A stretch of DNA of 64,000 nucleotides from Heliocidaris tuberculata (lineage: Eukaryota; Echinodermata; Echinoidea; Camarodonta; Echinometridae), in NCBI GenBank assembly GCA_025618425.1, contig CM046845.1, positions 5,368,077 through 5,432,076 on the forward strand, in the 5' to 3' direction. Positions 41,538 through 53,403 of the stretch are shown in pieces. The notes beneath the pieces were generated by a model, which was given only the letters and a program-made list of their open reading frames with translations, had not been told where the DNA came from and did no database searches. Position 1 is the first letter of the stretch. Each line of letters begins with the position of its first letter. Made by a program: the position numbers and the translations under genes.

Positions 41538-42851
41538 CCACATCGGCTTTGCGTAGAATTGTATTGAAGAAAATGTCGTTAAATGGCATGTACTGAAATG
41601 GCTTTATTTGCTAATAACTGGGCTCTTTTTTGTTCTTTATTTGCCGTATTTGGTATCATACGAAAGAGCATTTCATGGCCGTCATTTTGGGACCACTTCC
41701 ATATTTTTATGGCAATCCTCTCGAAGCGTGTGATGCATGATAATTTATAGAACAAAATGGCGTCTAAAATGTCACGCTTGACCGATTTTAAAAATCCGGC
41801 TTCGAGATTCTCTTCATTTTGCCTCAAAGAATATTCCTGCAAAATTTCAAGAAAAATAAAGATCGTTCAGGGGGCCAAAGTTGGGATCCCGATTTGCCCC
41901 ATAGACAATACGTGTAATGCATGGGCGGAAACTCTGCAGGATCCGTATTATGACCTGACTTAAATCGCGATTTACTGACAATTTTCTGCGAGACCATATA
42001 CCGTGTTTGGTATCCCCGAAAAGGGAATTTCATTGCAGTCATTTTGAGCCGACTGCCGTTAGGGCGCCATTTAAAATAAGCATATTATTAAATAATATGT
42101 TGTGCAGGGTAAATTGAGGTTTTTACCACGCCACATCGGCTTTGCGTAGAATTGTATTGAAGAAAATGTCGTTAAATGGCATGTACTGAAATGGCTTTAT
42201 TTGCTAATAACTGGGCTCTTTTTTGTTCTTTATTTGCCGTATTTGGTATCATACGAAAGAGCATTTCATGGCCGTCATTTTGGGACCACTTTCATATTTT
42301 TATGACAATCCTATCGAAGCGTGTGATGCATGATAATTTATAGAACAAAATGGCGTCTAAAATGTCACGCTTGACCGATTTTAAAAATCCGGCTTCGAGA
42401 TTCTCTTCATTTTGCCTCAAAGAATATGCCTGCAAAATATCAAGAAAAATAAAGATCGTTCAGGGGGCCAAAGTTGGGATCCCAATTTGCCCCATAGACA
42501 ATACGTGTAATGCACAAAATGGCATCTAAAATGTGACGCTTGACCGATTTTAAAAAATCCGGCTTCGAGATTTTCTTCATTTTGCCTCAAAGAATATGCC
42601 TGCAAAATTTCAAGAAAAATAAAGATCGTTCAGGGGGCCAAAGTTGGGATCCCGATTTGCCCCATAGACAATACGTGTAATGCAAGGGCGGAAACTCTGC
42701 AGGATCCGTATTATGACCTGACTTAAATCGCGATTTACTGAAAATTTTCTGTGAGACCCTATACCGTGTTTGGTATCTCTGAGAAGGGAATTTCATTGCG
42801 GTCATTTTGAGCTGAATGTCATTAGTGCGCCATTTAAAATAAGCATATTAC
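41538..42851 (+). repeat. tandem segmental duplication, 593-bp unit, two and a half copies
   Basis: CCACATCGGCTTTGCGTAG starts at 41,538 and again at 42,131. The second unit is cut short at about 42,514 and jumps back to CAAAATGGC-TCTAAAATGT, giving a third partial unit to about 42,851. The copies are nearly identical. Confidence 0.9.
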
Positions 42852-43741
42852 GCCATATTATGTAATGCATATTAATTTGAGATTTTTTGCGATAACTTCG
42901 TGATGACGTCATCAATTTTTACCAAATTGAGCTGACAGTTGTCAAATACATTGATACACACACCTACCAAGTTTCAAAGATGTAGGTTTAAATTTCGCAA
43001 TTTTAGAGCAAGTTGAAGTTATTTCGGCATTTCCGTAAATTTCATGATTTTGACGAGCAATTTTCACCAAGTTGGTCTGTGATAAGGTATATATTATTTC
43101 AGTTGGCTGAATAGAGTATATCTTGAAGCACCTAAATCCAAAAAAGGGTACGGTTTTAGCCAGGCATGATGGAGATACGGCCACAAGAAAATAGCCATTT
43201 TGGAAACTTTAGAGGGCGCTATTTTTATTATGTCGAATCATTGAAGCATGAAACTGATCGGGGATGTGTGCAATGACAAGATAAAGCCATAGTGAAAATT
43301 TGAGACAAAAATGACTTGATATGAGGAAGTTATGGCAATTTTTCAAATTCGGGAATGAATATTTTAAGAATTTTAATGTTTTTTAATGTTGCCGATTTCG
43401 GATTTGAATTTAGAGTATGAAGATGAAATTTTGAAGGTTAGGTAAAAAAAAAGAAAGTTGAAGAACAAGTCTTACTCTATATAGAGCACTTTGTTAGAAG
43501 TCTGTAGCATGTAGGATAGTGGAGATAGGCAAGAAGAAAGAAAGACATGAAAATGGCCCGAAAATGGACAAAATGGCGCCTGGATGTTCATGCATGAGTG
43601 ATTTCGGAAAATGAAGAGTCAGGTGCACAACTAGACATGGCAAGAAAGATGGCTATGAAATTTGAAATGAAATGGACGAGAGGAAGGGACCTAATTAGGA
43701 GGAACAAGCACTACGTGCAAAATGAATAGGAGTTTGAGGTA
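42852..43741. other. non-coding interval
   Basis: Unique-looking AT-rich sequence with AAAATGGC motifs; no exon or repeat partner found. Confidence 0.3.
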
Positions 43742-43794
43742 AGAAGATCAAGAAGAAGAAGAAGAAGAAGAAGAAGAAGAAGAATAGGAAAGTC
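43742..43794. repeat. (GAA)n microsatellite
   Basis: About 17 AGA/AAG trinucleotides in a run. Confidence 0.9.
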
Positions 43795-43849
43795 AGAACG
43801 CGAACGGAAACAGGTCAATGTCGTAGTACGACATTGCGAAAAGGGCCTC

Positions 43850-45190
43850 TTAAGAAGAGTACGAAGCTAAATAAACTGATAAATGACAAAAGCTCCTTTC
43901 AAGAAGTTATTCTTTAAAATTCCCCCTCCAATTATCCCGCCCAAGGACAGAATATAAAAGAAATTCTTTTGCATAAGGAGTCAGCTGGTTAATGTACTCC
44001 CTGGTAATGCTCAGACGTGCATATCCTTTTATAAGTTTTAAAAACTATGCAAAGCTTTAAATCTTCACTCAAAAGGAATTATATCATTACTATTCAAACA
44101 TGTTCGTTTCCTAATACCGTTAATGCACTCTCCATTTTTGTAATTTACCATGTTACCTAATTGTTATATATTTTGTATTTTCATGTAGAATGATTTGTTA
44201 AACTGCAGGGCGCCTTTGGAAAGCAGTTTTGCATAAATGAACAGGCCAACCCTGCAATATAAAATAAAGAAGACAAAATAAATGAATAGATATAAATTAC
44301 GTGAAAATCATCATTATGCAAACGAAATCATAATGTGTATTAACACACCTCCATACTAATCGGGGCCACTATAGCGTTTTCAATAGGGGCAAGTAGGGAA
44401 ATTTGTCCCCCCCCCCCCCCACACACACACACACACACCCTGACAGATTCTCCACATAAAAAAAGAAGATTCACTCACAATTCAGTCACTGTGAATCAAT
44501 CATTTTTATATGTAAATTGTATCCAAACTGCTTTTAAATCAAGGAACAATTTGTTAACAATATTGTGTAGATGCTGTTAAGCCAACCATCAAAAAGATAT
44601 AGCATTGCTAATATTGTGGCACACATGAAGCCAGACAATGGGGAATTTGAACGCCTCTGTAACTAATTCAAATATATTCTGCAATATCTTACAATATATA
44701 AGTAAGTACGGTTTTCACATGAATGAGAAAGAATCAAAACACTTTCAATCAAGATGGAATGAGGGCATTTTTTTCTCACTCGCTTCGTTCGTTTGCAATT
44801 AGCTAGTATCAATAAAATATTTATTGTGCCAATACTAACAGAACTACAATTGATCAAAAATAGAATTTATTTAGTTATTTATTTCAGTTTTGTTTGTTTC
44901 AACAGGGTAGTCTCATTTCAAGTCCATTTCTTGACCTGCTCTTCCAGAGAGCCCTGGAGGTTATTAAATGAAATGAGATTTTTAAATGAAATTTATTATT
45001 GTACTGTAAATTGTGGAAATATGAATTGAAGGAACAGCTGACGTTCTACCCTCCCATTACCCACGCAAATTAGGGCCTGGAAAGGCAATTTTTTTCTTGA
45101 TCACCATAGGCTCAGATATTTTGCCCCTCTTGAATGTCTAGATACGCCACTGATAGGGACAAACTGGACGGCAGGGGGAGGGGTGTCACA
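43850..45190 (+). mobile_element. LINE-derived dispersed repeat, copy A
   Basis: It begins with GCTCCTTTCAAGAAGTTATTC and contains GGGCGCCTTTGGAAAGCAGT, AACAGGCCAACCCTGCAATA, then GGAATTTGAACGCCTCTGTA and TTCGTTTGCAATTAGCTAGTA. The same blocks recur inverted at 48,940-50,290 and partly direct at 50,395-51,200. The first part looks like a CR1/L2-type LINE 3' UTR; no long ORF remains. Confidence 0.75.
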
Positions 45191-45208
45191 AGGGGGCATG
45201 ATTATCAA

Positions 45209-46289
45209 TCAAGGTTTCATCCATGAAAATGTTCTTCCCGTTAGAATTTCAAGCTCTTTGTCATACGGTTCGTAAAATTTGTACAAATTTGTAAGTGTAT
45301 CTCTATCTACATCAGGATGCTGTCGACCTTTACTGTCACCCATACATTGCTTAAAAGGCACTGCTAAACAGAAGAACCCTTTGGCTTCGTCCAAATATAT
45401 TGTGTTAGCGTCAAAGTATTTGGGCAGCCCTAAGAACGATTCGATGGCTTGAAGCTGAGGTAAGGGATCCTTACTAAACAAATCGCCATCCAGAATTAGT
45501 ATCTGCTCGCGAGGGAAAACCTTAAACCAATTTCGGAGGTGGCGAGCGTACAACCCTGTAAATATGATGGCGTTATCGATGTTCACCGTTCCGTCTTCGT
45601 TCAGCACGCTCTTTTCAAATGTTTTTTTTTATTACGTAAGATATGTTAGCTGGAGGATACGCTAGCTTCACGTCAGCTTCGAGACGAGGCGCCAGCGTCG
45701 AGACGTGTGTGTAGTCTGAAATGGCGCGTTTTACGGGGTCTCGCAACATGAGCAAAAATTTAAGATTGGGTGAGATATCCCTCGCTATCGCGGCAGGTTT
45801 GTCGTCTTCAACGAAATACTTTGGCGTTTTTTCCATGGTGATTTGATACTGTGAAGTCACTGGCATCAGATTTCGATATTCCTCGATACTCCGTGTCGGA
45901 TGCTTATCCCATTGGTGGGGTTCTGTAGGATGTACGGCTATAGCTGGATGGCTGCCGAGAAAAGACCTAAGCGCTGCAGATCCACATTTCTTTGCACCGA
46001 TACCGATCACGTCAGGCAAGCGTCTTCTGCAGTCCAGGTTTCTTTCTTTGATCTCTGTTTTGTTTTCGCAGCTCCATTCGCTTTGCGAGAGAGGGAAAAT
46101 GGATACTGAATTTTTCGGCGTTATATCTGTAATCTCCCGAAAAACTGGAACTCGGTAAGCTGAATTCATCGATGGAGTTGTTCCATGTCCATTGCCACTG
46201 TGATGGAAGATGAAGACCAAAATAAGTATGAAGGAGATGCATATGGCTACTGATATTCGCCTGAGGGATGAACACGGTGACGCCTTCAT
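45209..46289 (-). CDS. HS3ST-like: heparan sulfate glucosamine 3-O-sulfotransferase-like gene, frameshifted in an A9 run
   Basis: Transfers sulfate from PAPS to the 3-OH of glucosamine in heparan sulfate, in the Golgi. The start at 46,289 gives a type II anchor (residues 11-29). The 5'-PAPS loop is GIGAKKCGSAAL (96-107), the likely catalytic Glu is E123 in PTEPHQWD, then EKTPKYF (153-159), and the 3'-phosphate motif is RDPVKRAISDY (183-193). The second part (45,607-45,209) supplies PREQILILDGDLF, AKGFFCLAVP, a Cys pair, SKGRQHP and the C-terminal GRTFSWMKP. The two parts are out of frame by one base at a nine-A run (plus-strand T9 at 45,622-45,630); eight As would keep one ~358-residue frame, the family's usual length. 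No other lesion is seen. An upstream splice acceptor argues against a retrocopy. Assembly error, polymorphism or a young pseudogene are all possible. Confidence 0.9.
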
Positions 46290-46308
46290 AGTGGAATCGG
46301 AACGAATT

Positions 46309-46340
46309 CTGAAAGGTAATATAAAAGAGAGAAAGTAACT
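46309..46340 (-). promoter_or_regulatory. 3' splice site of the HS3ST-like coding exon
   Basis: On the minus strand TTTCTCTCTTTTATATTACCTTTCAG stands 19 bases before the start codon. A strong polypyrimidine acceptor implies a separate upstream 5' UTR exon. Confidence 0.7.
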
Positions 46341-46800
46341 TTAAGGGGTCAAATTTCATATGTAAAATGGGGTGACTATTTCGGGACAGGCTCCTGGCCT
46401 AGGAGGACTGTCATCAAGTCCAGGAGAATGAAACCCTGGGGGGAAATCATTTTTAATGAAAAGAGAGGATAGAGAGAAGCAATTTTAAAAAAGTTCCATC
46501 AAAATCGGTTAAGAAATGAGAAAGTTATGAAAGTTTGAAAAGTCTCAATTTACTTTCTATGGCGATCCTCAAATTGGCAATGTTGCTTCAAAATGACAGG
46601 TTTAGTAGGAAAACTCTCCATATGTTTTGTACACAAAATTTCATATTTTCTCCATTATCTCTCAAGGTGCAGCTTGTCTCCTTCATAGCTCAAGATATAT
46701 CATGGAGAAATGTATTTGACACAACATATGTTGAGTTCACAAAAAGACAATATTCACTGCTGTAACAGCGTAAAAGGTACACCAAAATCAATGTAAGGAG
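46341..46800 (+). repeat. fragments of dispersed repeats (partner 15,150-15,570 and 58,604-58,675)
   Basis: GGGTGACTATTTCGGGACAG and CTCCTGGCCTA match 58,634-58,670. 46,450-46,760 matches the foldback repeat at 15 kb. Confidence 0.7.
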
Positions 46801-47087
46801 GATATAATTTATCAACATTGGCCATTTTACCTGATTTCAGGACTATTTAAGTTTACCTCCGACAAACTTTGGGTTTCCAAGATGAAAATGAAGTTTTAAA
46901 AAAAAAATTAAAAAATTCTCCTTCCTTATATAAATGAAATATCAGGGAATAATCACCGCTAATACACACAGGAACAGCAATGCAGGGGCAGGGGTACGGG
47001 TACACTATCGTATTTTACATGTACAAAGTTGTAAATGTGTATCAAATAAGTTTACAAATGGGCTGTGCTAGACTCTGGTACATGGAC
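46801..47087. other. no feature recognised
   Basis: AT-rich, no ORF and no repeat partner seen. Confidence 0.3.
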
Positions 47088-47571
47088 GTTCGGCGTTGAA
47101 TGAGGGATAAATACCGTCCTTGCAATCATTCAGCGGGCTTTTCAATTTGAAAGTGTGGTTTCTTTGATTGTTCATTAACCCTCATCCTATATATTTACAA
47201 ACAAAAGATTTCAATAATCAGAATCTGTTTCATTCCCATTTTAGAATGGTGTGAAATATGGGCACGTTTGAATACACTAAATTCTTTATAATTTGAGAAA
47301 TAACTGCACTGCACTTATGTTCATTCTTTATGGGACATCGTCTGCTGGGACAGGATTGTTCCCTTTATTGACGTCATTGAAACATTGTTATTTTTTTGGC
47401 GAAGCGCTTGTATATCGCAGATGCTGGGAGGTAGTTTTATTTGTATTATTGTTTAATTACCTGATATGTAGTTGACTTTAAACTGATACGATTGCTATCT
47501 GTTAACTTGCCAGTTTCTAGTGATACATTATTTATCATATTTGTGATTTTCTTTGAATGTGTACTTTAAAG
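47088..47571 (+). repeat. 480-bp dispersed repeat, copy 2 (inverted relative to 9,177-9,656)
   Basis: Starts TGGACGTTCGGCG and ends GTGTACTTTAA, the same borders as copy 1; differs by about five substitutions and a 3-base insertion. Confidence 0.85.
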
Positions 47572-48454
47572 GTCGGTCCCAAGGTGTAAAATAAGATTGA
47601 TACACGTCTGTAAAGACCCAATTACAGACACACACACGCCCGCACGCAAACCACCTTCGGAGTTTGCTAAGTAATAAGGGGTTTCCTTCCAGGCTCTACT
47701 AAAATAGAATCGAATGAATAAAAAGGGGAAAAAAAACGTTACCATGATTACCTTGAACGTGTATTTCTTATATGCTATTTGCATGAGAAACGTTGATCTC
47801 ACTATCGTAGCCCAGCGCGTCTTGTAGGCAAGCTTTCATCCTAGCTATCCTGTGTTGACTTGCAAGCCAGGTGATTCTTCACACAGTTTCTTGCATGCTG
47901 TCTGCTGCCTAGTCTAGATTCTGGACTCTTTTTATGATATTTTTTTTTTATTCGCCGAAGCACCTGCTAAACGATACTGCATGTACGCGTCAGGTCGAGT
48001 GATTGCGCGATCCCAAGAACCTGTTGGCCCGGAAAAAACAAGAATCTGCCCCCCCCCCCAAAAAAAAAAAAAAAGAATCAAGAAAAACAAGGGGAAAAAA
48101 CAAGAATCTGCTGCCTCGAGAGATCACTGGAGCGAAGATTGGCGACAGTGAATAAGCCATGCAGAGTCTCTTTTCACTTAAGGATTCAATCGAGATGGAT
48201 TATTTTACCTTTCTTTGCCAGAAGCATGGGCAAGAAAATTCTTTTCATCAGGGGGACGTAACAATAGATCGTTCCCCCTGATGAATAGAATTGCGTAACA
48301 CATCTCCGCCACTGGCCAGAAGTTACCCTTTAATCAAGGAGCTTTGAAGAGCTCCTTGCTTTAATCAAGGCGGCATGCTAGCTCTTGCTTCATTTTTCCT
48401 TTGCTGCTCTAGCCACTGATCTCAACGGAAACAAATCCGTATAGATTGTAATTG
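47572..48454. other. non-coding interval with hairpin
   Basis: Contains a poly-C/poly-A tract at 48,051-48,074, a 13-bp perfect hairpin at 48,244-48,285, and GGAGCTTTGAAGAGCTCC near 48,340. No exon. Confidence 0.4.
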
Positions 48455-48694
48455 CAAAAACCTACTCAAGTATAATTTTAGTAGGGCGGCATAGCTTGAA
48501 AATTGTGCACTTTTCTCTAAAAGCACCAAATTTGGCACATGCGTTAAGGTTTACATTCTGAACAATATTTGATATGGAAGCCCTTTCAAAAACGCAGTTT
48601 TGAGGGAATTTCGAGCTAAATTGTAATGGAATTCCTGTACACTTCAACAAACAATAAATCGCCTGTAAAAATATTGGACCCTACCCGATAGGAG

Positions 48695-48935
48695 TCTGTA
48701 CCACGGCCCTGATCAATTCAATGAGAAATTCGGTACTTCCAGTTACAGCCGTGAGGTTCTAGTATTTTTAGGACGAATCCTTAATGGACGAGAAGTTTTA
48801 CAGAGATATAGACGTAATGCTCTTATTGACTTGCTGTTAGGCCTAGGTATTTAATTAGAGTTGACAGTCATTTCTAAAAATGTGATCCTGACGTTTCATT
48901 CGTCTAAAAATGCCTGGAATTTGGGTTAATAACAT
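48695..48935 (-). repeat. partial copy of the 54,985-55,570 repeat
   Basis: GGACGAATCCTTAATGGACGAGAAG, GAGGTTCTAGTA and ACGTTTCATTCGTCTAA are the complement of blocks at 55,330-55,560. Confidence 0.75.
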
Positions 48936-48939
48936 CTTT

Positions 48940-50290
48940 CTATTTTTGATCCATAGTAGTTTAATTAGTATTGGCACAATAAATTCATACTAGCTAATTG
49001 CAAACGAGCGAAGCGAGCGAGAACAAAATGACTTCATTCCATCTTGATTAAAAGTGTTTTGATTCTTTCTCATTCATTAAAAAACAATACTTGTATATTT
49101 TAAGATATTGAGGTGTCGTGGTCTAGTGGATACGTCACGGGACCGTGGATCACATGGTTCGCGGTTCGAGTCCCGCAGCGGCACTGTCCTTTGGCAAGGC
49201 ATTAATCTACATTTGCCACTCTCTACCCAGGTGTTAAGTGGGTACCCGGTAGGATGCGAATGTCATTGTGACTGGAATAGTATTTGTGCGCCTGTGAAAT
49301 GGCCGCCAGACTGGAATGCTCCCTAGTGGAGTGGAGAATGTGCACTATAAGTGCAGAATCGTAACTGGATCCAATGACCGGGGTAATAATACACTGTAAA
49401 GTGCTTTGATCAGTTACTAACTGGAAAGGCGCCGTATAAATGCAGGTATTATTATTATTATTATTAAATTAGTTACAGAGGCGTTCAAATTCCCCATTGT
49501 TTGGCATCATGTGTGCCACAATATTAGCAATTCTTATCTTTTTTATGGTTGGTTTAACAGCATCTACTCAGTATTGTTAATAAATTATTCCTTGATTTAA
49601 AAGCAGTTTGGATACAATTTACATAGAAATGATTTATGCACAGTGACAGAAATGTGAGTGAACCTTTTTTTATATAGTTGAGAATCTGTCAGGGGTGGGG
49701 GGGGGGCAAGTTGCCCCCTATCAAAAACGCTAAAATAGTGGCCCCGTTTATTATGGAGGTGTGTTAATATATATAATGATTTATACCCATCGTTTGCACA
49801 GTGGCTCTTCCACCTCCCTGGTTTGTATAATGATGATTTTTACGTAATTTATGTTTATTTATTTATTTTATCTTCTTTATTTTATGATGCAGGGTTGGCC
49901 TGTTCACTTATACAAAACTGCTTTCCAAAGGCGCCCTGCAGTTTAACAAATCATTATACATGAAAATACAAAATATATAACAATTAGGTAACATGGTTTT
50001 TAAAAAATGGAGAGTGAATTAATGGTGTTATATTTGAATAGTTATGATGTAATTCCACTTAGTGAAGATTTAAAGCTTTGATTAGTTTTACAAACAACCT
50101 GGCTCCTTATATGCAAAAGAGTTTCTTTTATATTCTGTTCTTGGGCCGTGTAGCTGGAGGGGCATTTCAAAGAATAACTTCTTGAAAGGAGCTAAATTTT
50201 CCCAGTAATTATTATCATTTATGAAGTCATGATGGTTCTTCTTTTCCCTTTCTGTTAAAATATTCCGTTTTTTGTTTCATAATTCATCTT
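48940..50290 (-). mobile_element. LINE-derived dispersed repeat, copy B, split by a SINE
   Basis: Complement of copy A blocks in inverse order: ACTAGCTAATTGCAAACGA, then the SINE, then TACAGAGGCGTTCAAATTCC, CAGGGTTGGCCTGTTCA, CTTTCCAAAGGCGCCCTGCA and AACTTCTTGAAAGGAGC. Confidence 0.8.
49111..49466 (+). mobile_element. full-length tRNA-derived SINE
   Basis: The head has pol III box A (TGGTCTAGTGG, 49,119-49,129) and box B (GGTTCGAGTCC, 49,163-49,173). The body has TTTGGCAAGGCATTAATCTA and GTGGGTACCCGGTAGG, and the 3' end GGCGCCGTATAAATGCAGG is followed by (ATT)n. It interrupts copy B of the LINE-derived repeat within TTAAGATATTG. Confidence 0.9.
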
Positions 50291-50394
50291 CATGTTCCCC
50301 TCTTCTTCCGTTTCTTCTCTTGCCTCATAATACTATCATGACTATAGGCCCCTATTTTATCTCAGGAACCACAGACAACTGCTTGTTTATTTGA

Positions 50395-51200
50395 ACACCT
50401 CTGTAACTAATTCAAATATATTCTGCAATATCTTAAAATATACAAGTAAGTATGGTTTTTGCATGAATGAGAAAGAATCAAACCATTTTCAATCAAGATG
50501 GAGTGAGGCCATTTTTTCGTCGCTCGCTTCGTTCGTTTGCAATTAGCTAGTATGAATTTATTGTGCCAATACTAATAAAACTACAACTGATCAAAAAATA
50601 GGAGGTTATCAAATGAAAATGATTGTACAAATTGTAGATATGATAATGATAATGATAATAATAATAAACCGTTCTTGTATAGCGCATATCACATTATGAT
50701 ATAACGTCCCTATGCGCTTCCAAAGGGTTTGGATATTATTACCCTGACTTTAGCTCCGGCAGCCGTAATCAGCGCACAGTGCATGTCAACAGTTCAAGGA
50801 AAAATCCTGCCAGGTACCCATTTAACAGCCGTCATCTAACAGCCGTAATAAGCGCACAGTGCATTTGAAGGAAAAATCCTGCCAGGTACCCATTTAACAC
50901 CTGGGTGGAGAGTGGCAAATGTAGATTAATGTCTTGCCAAAAAAACGCTAGTGCCGGGCTGAGATTCGAACCCTCAACCCTTGGATTGAGAGTCAAGTGA
51001 ATGAACCACTATATACCACGACACCTCCACAATATATGAATTGAAGGAACAGCTGACGTTCTACCCTCCCATTACCCACGCAAATTAGGGCCTGGAAAAG
51101 CAATTTTTTTCTTGATCACCATAGGCTCAGATATTTTTGCCCTCGTGAAGGTCTAGATACGCCACTGATAGGGGCAAACTGGACGGGAGGGGAGAGGAGT
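50395..51200 (+). mobile_element. LINE-derived dispersed repeat, copy C (3' half), split by a SINE
   Basis: AACACCTCTGTAACTAATTC, CGTTCGTTTGCAATTAGC and GAAGGAACAGCTGACGTTCT blocks match copy A in the same direction. The SINE at 50,656-51,028 separates them. Confidence 0.8.
50656..51028 (-). mobile_element. tRNA-derived SINE with internal tandem duplication
   Basis: On the minus strand box A lies near 51,018-51,006 and box B GGTTCGAATCT at 50,972-50,962. The body matches the 49,111 SINE (GGCAAGACATTAATCTACAT, CACCCAGGTGTTAAATGGGT). A ~79-base segment (GCCGTAATxAGCGCACAGTG ... GGTACCCATTTAAC) is present twice in tandem, 50,760-50,900. Confidence 0.85.
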
Positions 51201-51790
51201 CACAAGGGGGCATAATTATGCATCGCTATTTCCATGTATAGGTGTACCGCCTTATGGCGTAATGAGCCGAAAATTTTGAGGTGCCGTGGCTGAAGAATAT
51301 AAACATTTTCTATCAAGAGCGCCAGAACGCAATAATTATACTCGCATATAAATAATTTTAAATGGATGGGGGTATCCCCGCCCCTTCCATAAATAAGACA
51401 ATTCTGCACCATAAAACCGTCGCCCTTCTTGTCACCTCTTTATAAATGATATAGAAAAATCTTTGCGTTTCTAGTTTGACGCTTTCCATTTCATTTACAT
51501 GGGTAATTCAAAGTCTAAGCCTAAGAGTATAATTGCTACCTTTTCTCTCTTCTATTAAAACAGGCAGATGAAATCATCATCACTTCTGTCTATTATGACT
51601 TTCAACTTCGGGAGGACGATCAAGCGAGTTGATTTACCATTTTGAATTGTAAAATTTCCCTCCGACACTACAGACAGTTCTGCAGTTCCGTTAAATGATC
51701 CTATTTTGATGCTTTTTATTTGCTGTATAGAAACACTGGACTAGTCGACTTGACAGTTCATGAGCCTTGAAAAGTTCTTTCCGTTGAAGT

Positions 51791-51831
<41 letters not shown>
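51791..51831. repeat. poly-T tract (~41 bases)
   Basis: Uninterrupted T run immediately beside the 51,835-52,020 repeat; in the complement it follows GATCACAAATAAAT and may be that element's A-tail. Confidence 0.95.
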
Positions 51832-51833
<2 letters not shown>

Positions 51834-51834
51834 T

Positions 51835-52020
51835 TATTTGTGATCCCCTTTGGTCTCCGAACAATTTCAGCTTTGTTGCCGAAAAATCGACTTTGGGCAA
51901 TTTGCATAATTTGCATAAATCTAAATGGCTCCTTCTAGACAATATTTAGTATAGCGAAAGACAGCTTATGCAGAATGTGTCAACTGATCTATGTACTATT
52001 CTATATGCGCTATGATACGT
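51835..52020 (-). repeat. partial copy of the 54,985-55,570 repeat
   Basis: Its complement shares GCAAATTGCCCAAAGTxGAT, TTTTCGGCAxCAAAGCTGAA and ATTGTTCGGAG with 55,130-55,200. The LCKLPKVDFSATKLKLFG reading of this copy has a near-identical partner there. Confidence 0.8.
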
Positions 52021-52099
52021 GACTGCAATAGACATGTTCACAAATATATTCACATTTTATGTATACTTTTAAAACAAAGGTTGTTCTTGACAGCCCGAA

Positions 52100-52790
52100 A
52101 GCTTGTCAGGGGCTTGTCAGACATTCAAGATTCAAGATTCAAGATTCATTTATTTTTCGATACCAGTTCATAAATCATATAAAGTATTTACATTGTAGAA
52201 GAAACTCATCATTCAAACATATCGCATATGGACTTGGTTTTACATATTGTTTTCTAAAATAAATGTTATAACAGAGAGAGGTTTACACACATTTCAATTG
52301 TTTCTTGATAATAATTATCGAAAAGGTAACGAAAGGGAACTAGCAGAGAAGCGGAGCTTGTAAATAGCATGTTCCCAATTAAAAAACATTATAATTATGT
52401 ACATGACTCAGAAATCTCATCGTTGTTTTTTGTTTTGTTTTTAGTATTTGTTTTTTTTTTACACATAGTATACGTTAAGTGACTAACTTAAATAATAAAA
52501 ACACAAAGGCTCACCTAGATGAAGAAGCAGATGGGGAGGGACAGGTTGATAGAGGAAAAGAGATGAAATCAGGAAAGGGAGTAAGAAAAAGGGGAATAAA
52601 TCATAAAAAACAAAAAAATAAAATTAAAAAACATAAAACAAGCAAGGAGGGAGATCAGGATCAATCTTCCGCGTGTGGCTTGTATCCGGGATATTTTTGG
52701 AAGGTTGGCTTTTCCTTGTATGTTAGTAAGAGATGCTGTTTTAATTTTCTTTTAAACGTATAGCAACAAGTAATGTATTCAAACTGGATT
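52100..52790. other. non-coding interval, possible LINE 3' end
   Basis: GATTCAAGATTCAAGATTCA at 52,128-52,147 is a 7-base tandem of the kind found at LINE 3' tails (minus orientation). The rest is AT- and A-rich with no motif. Confidence 0.35.
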
Positions 52791-52815
52791 CCAAGTATTG
52801 TAGTTCATTCATTAA

Positions 52816-53399
52816 AGGAAAATCCAACCTTTATAGCAAGTTGCTTTGAAAGAAAGAGGAAAAATCAGAGAAGCAGATTGGTGAAAGTTTGAACGAAATC
52901 GGACAAGCAATAACAAAGTTATGAATTTTTGAAAGTTGTAATCACTATGCATATGGGAATTTCAAATTGGCCGAATAGGTAATGTCACTGTGATGTAGCT
53001 GTGGACAACTCCCCCATTCGCTCCAACACACAAAATGACTAAAATGTCACTTTTTTTCAAAATGCATTATTCAGTAGGATCTTTTCGTTCATGAGGACCT
53101 ATAACAATATGCTATATCCAATATATTTTGAGTACTGCCCTGAGGGTAAAAGCGCCTCGAAGAAAACCGCAAATTAATGATATTTTTGTGTACGACAAAT
53201 GGGAGAGTTGTCCACAAAAATGTCACAATTGACTTACCAAATTGCCGATTTGAGATTCGCATAGATGTAGTGATCTCATATTTCAAACATCCATAACTTT
53301 CTTAGTCCTTGTCCGATTTCTTTCAAACTTTCGCCATCCTGTTTTTCTTATTTTTCTGCTTTCACACAAATCATCTTATTATCAAGGTTGGATTGCCCT
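52816..53399. mobile_element. TTAA-flanked foldback element, family 1, copy 2
   Basis: TTAA at 52,812-52,815 and 53,400-53,403; ends AGGAAAATCCAACCTTTATA and its inverted form. Near-complement of 19,127-19,712 along its whole length. Confidence 0.85.
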
Positions 53400-53403
53400 T
53401 TAA

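Noticed and set aside
49111..49185. functional tRNA gene
   Set aside because: Boxes A and B are present but the arms do not fold as a complete tRNA and the sequence continues into a SINE body and tail.
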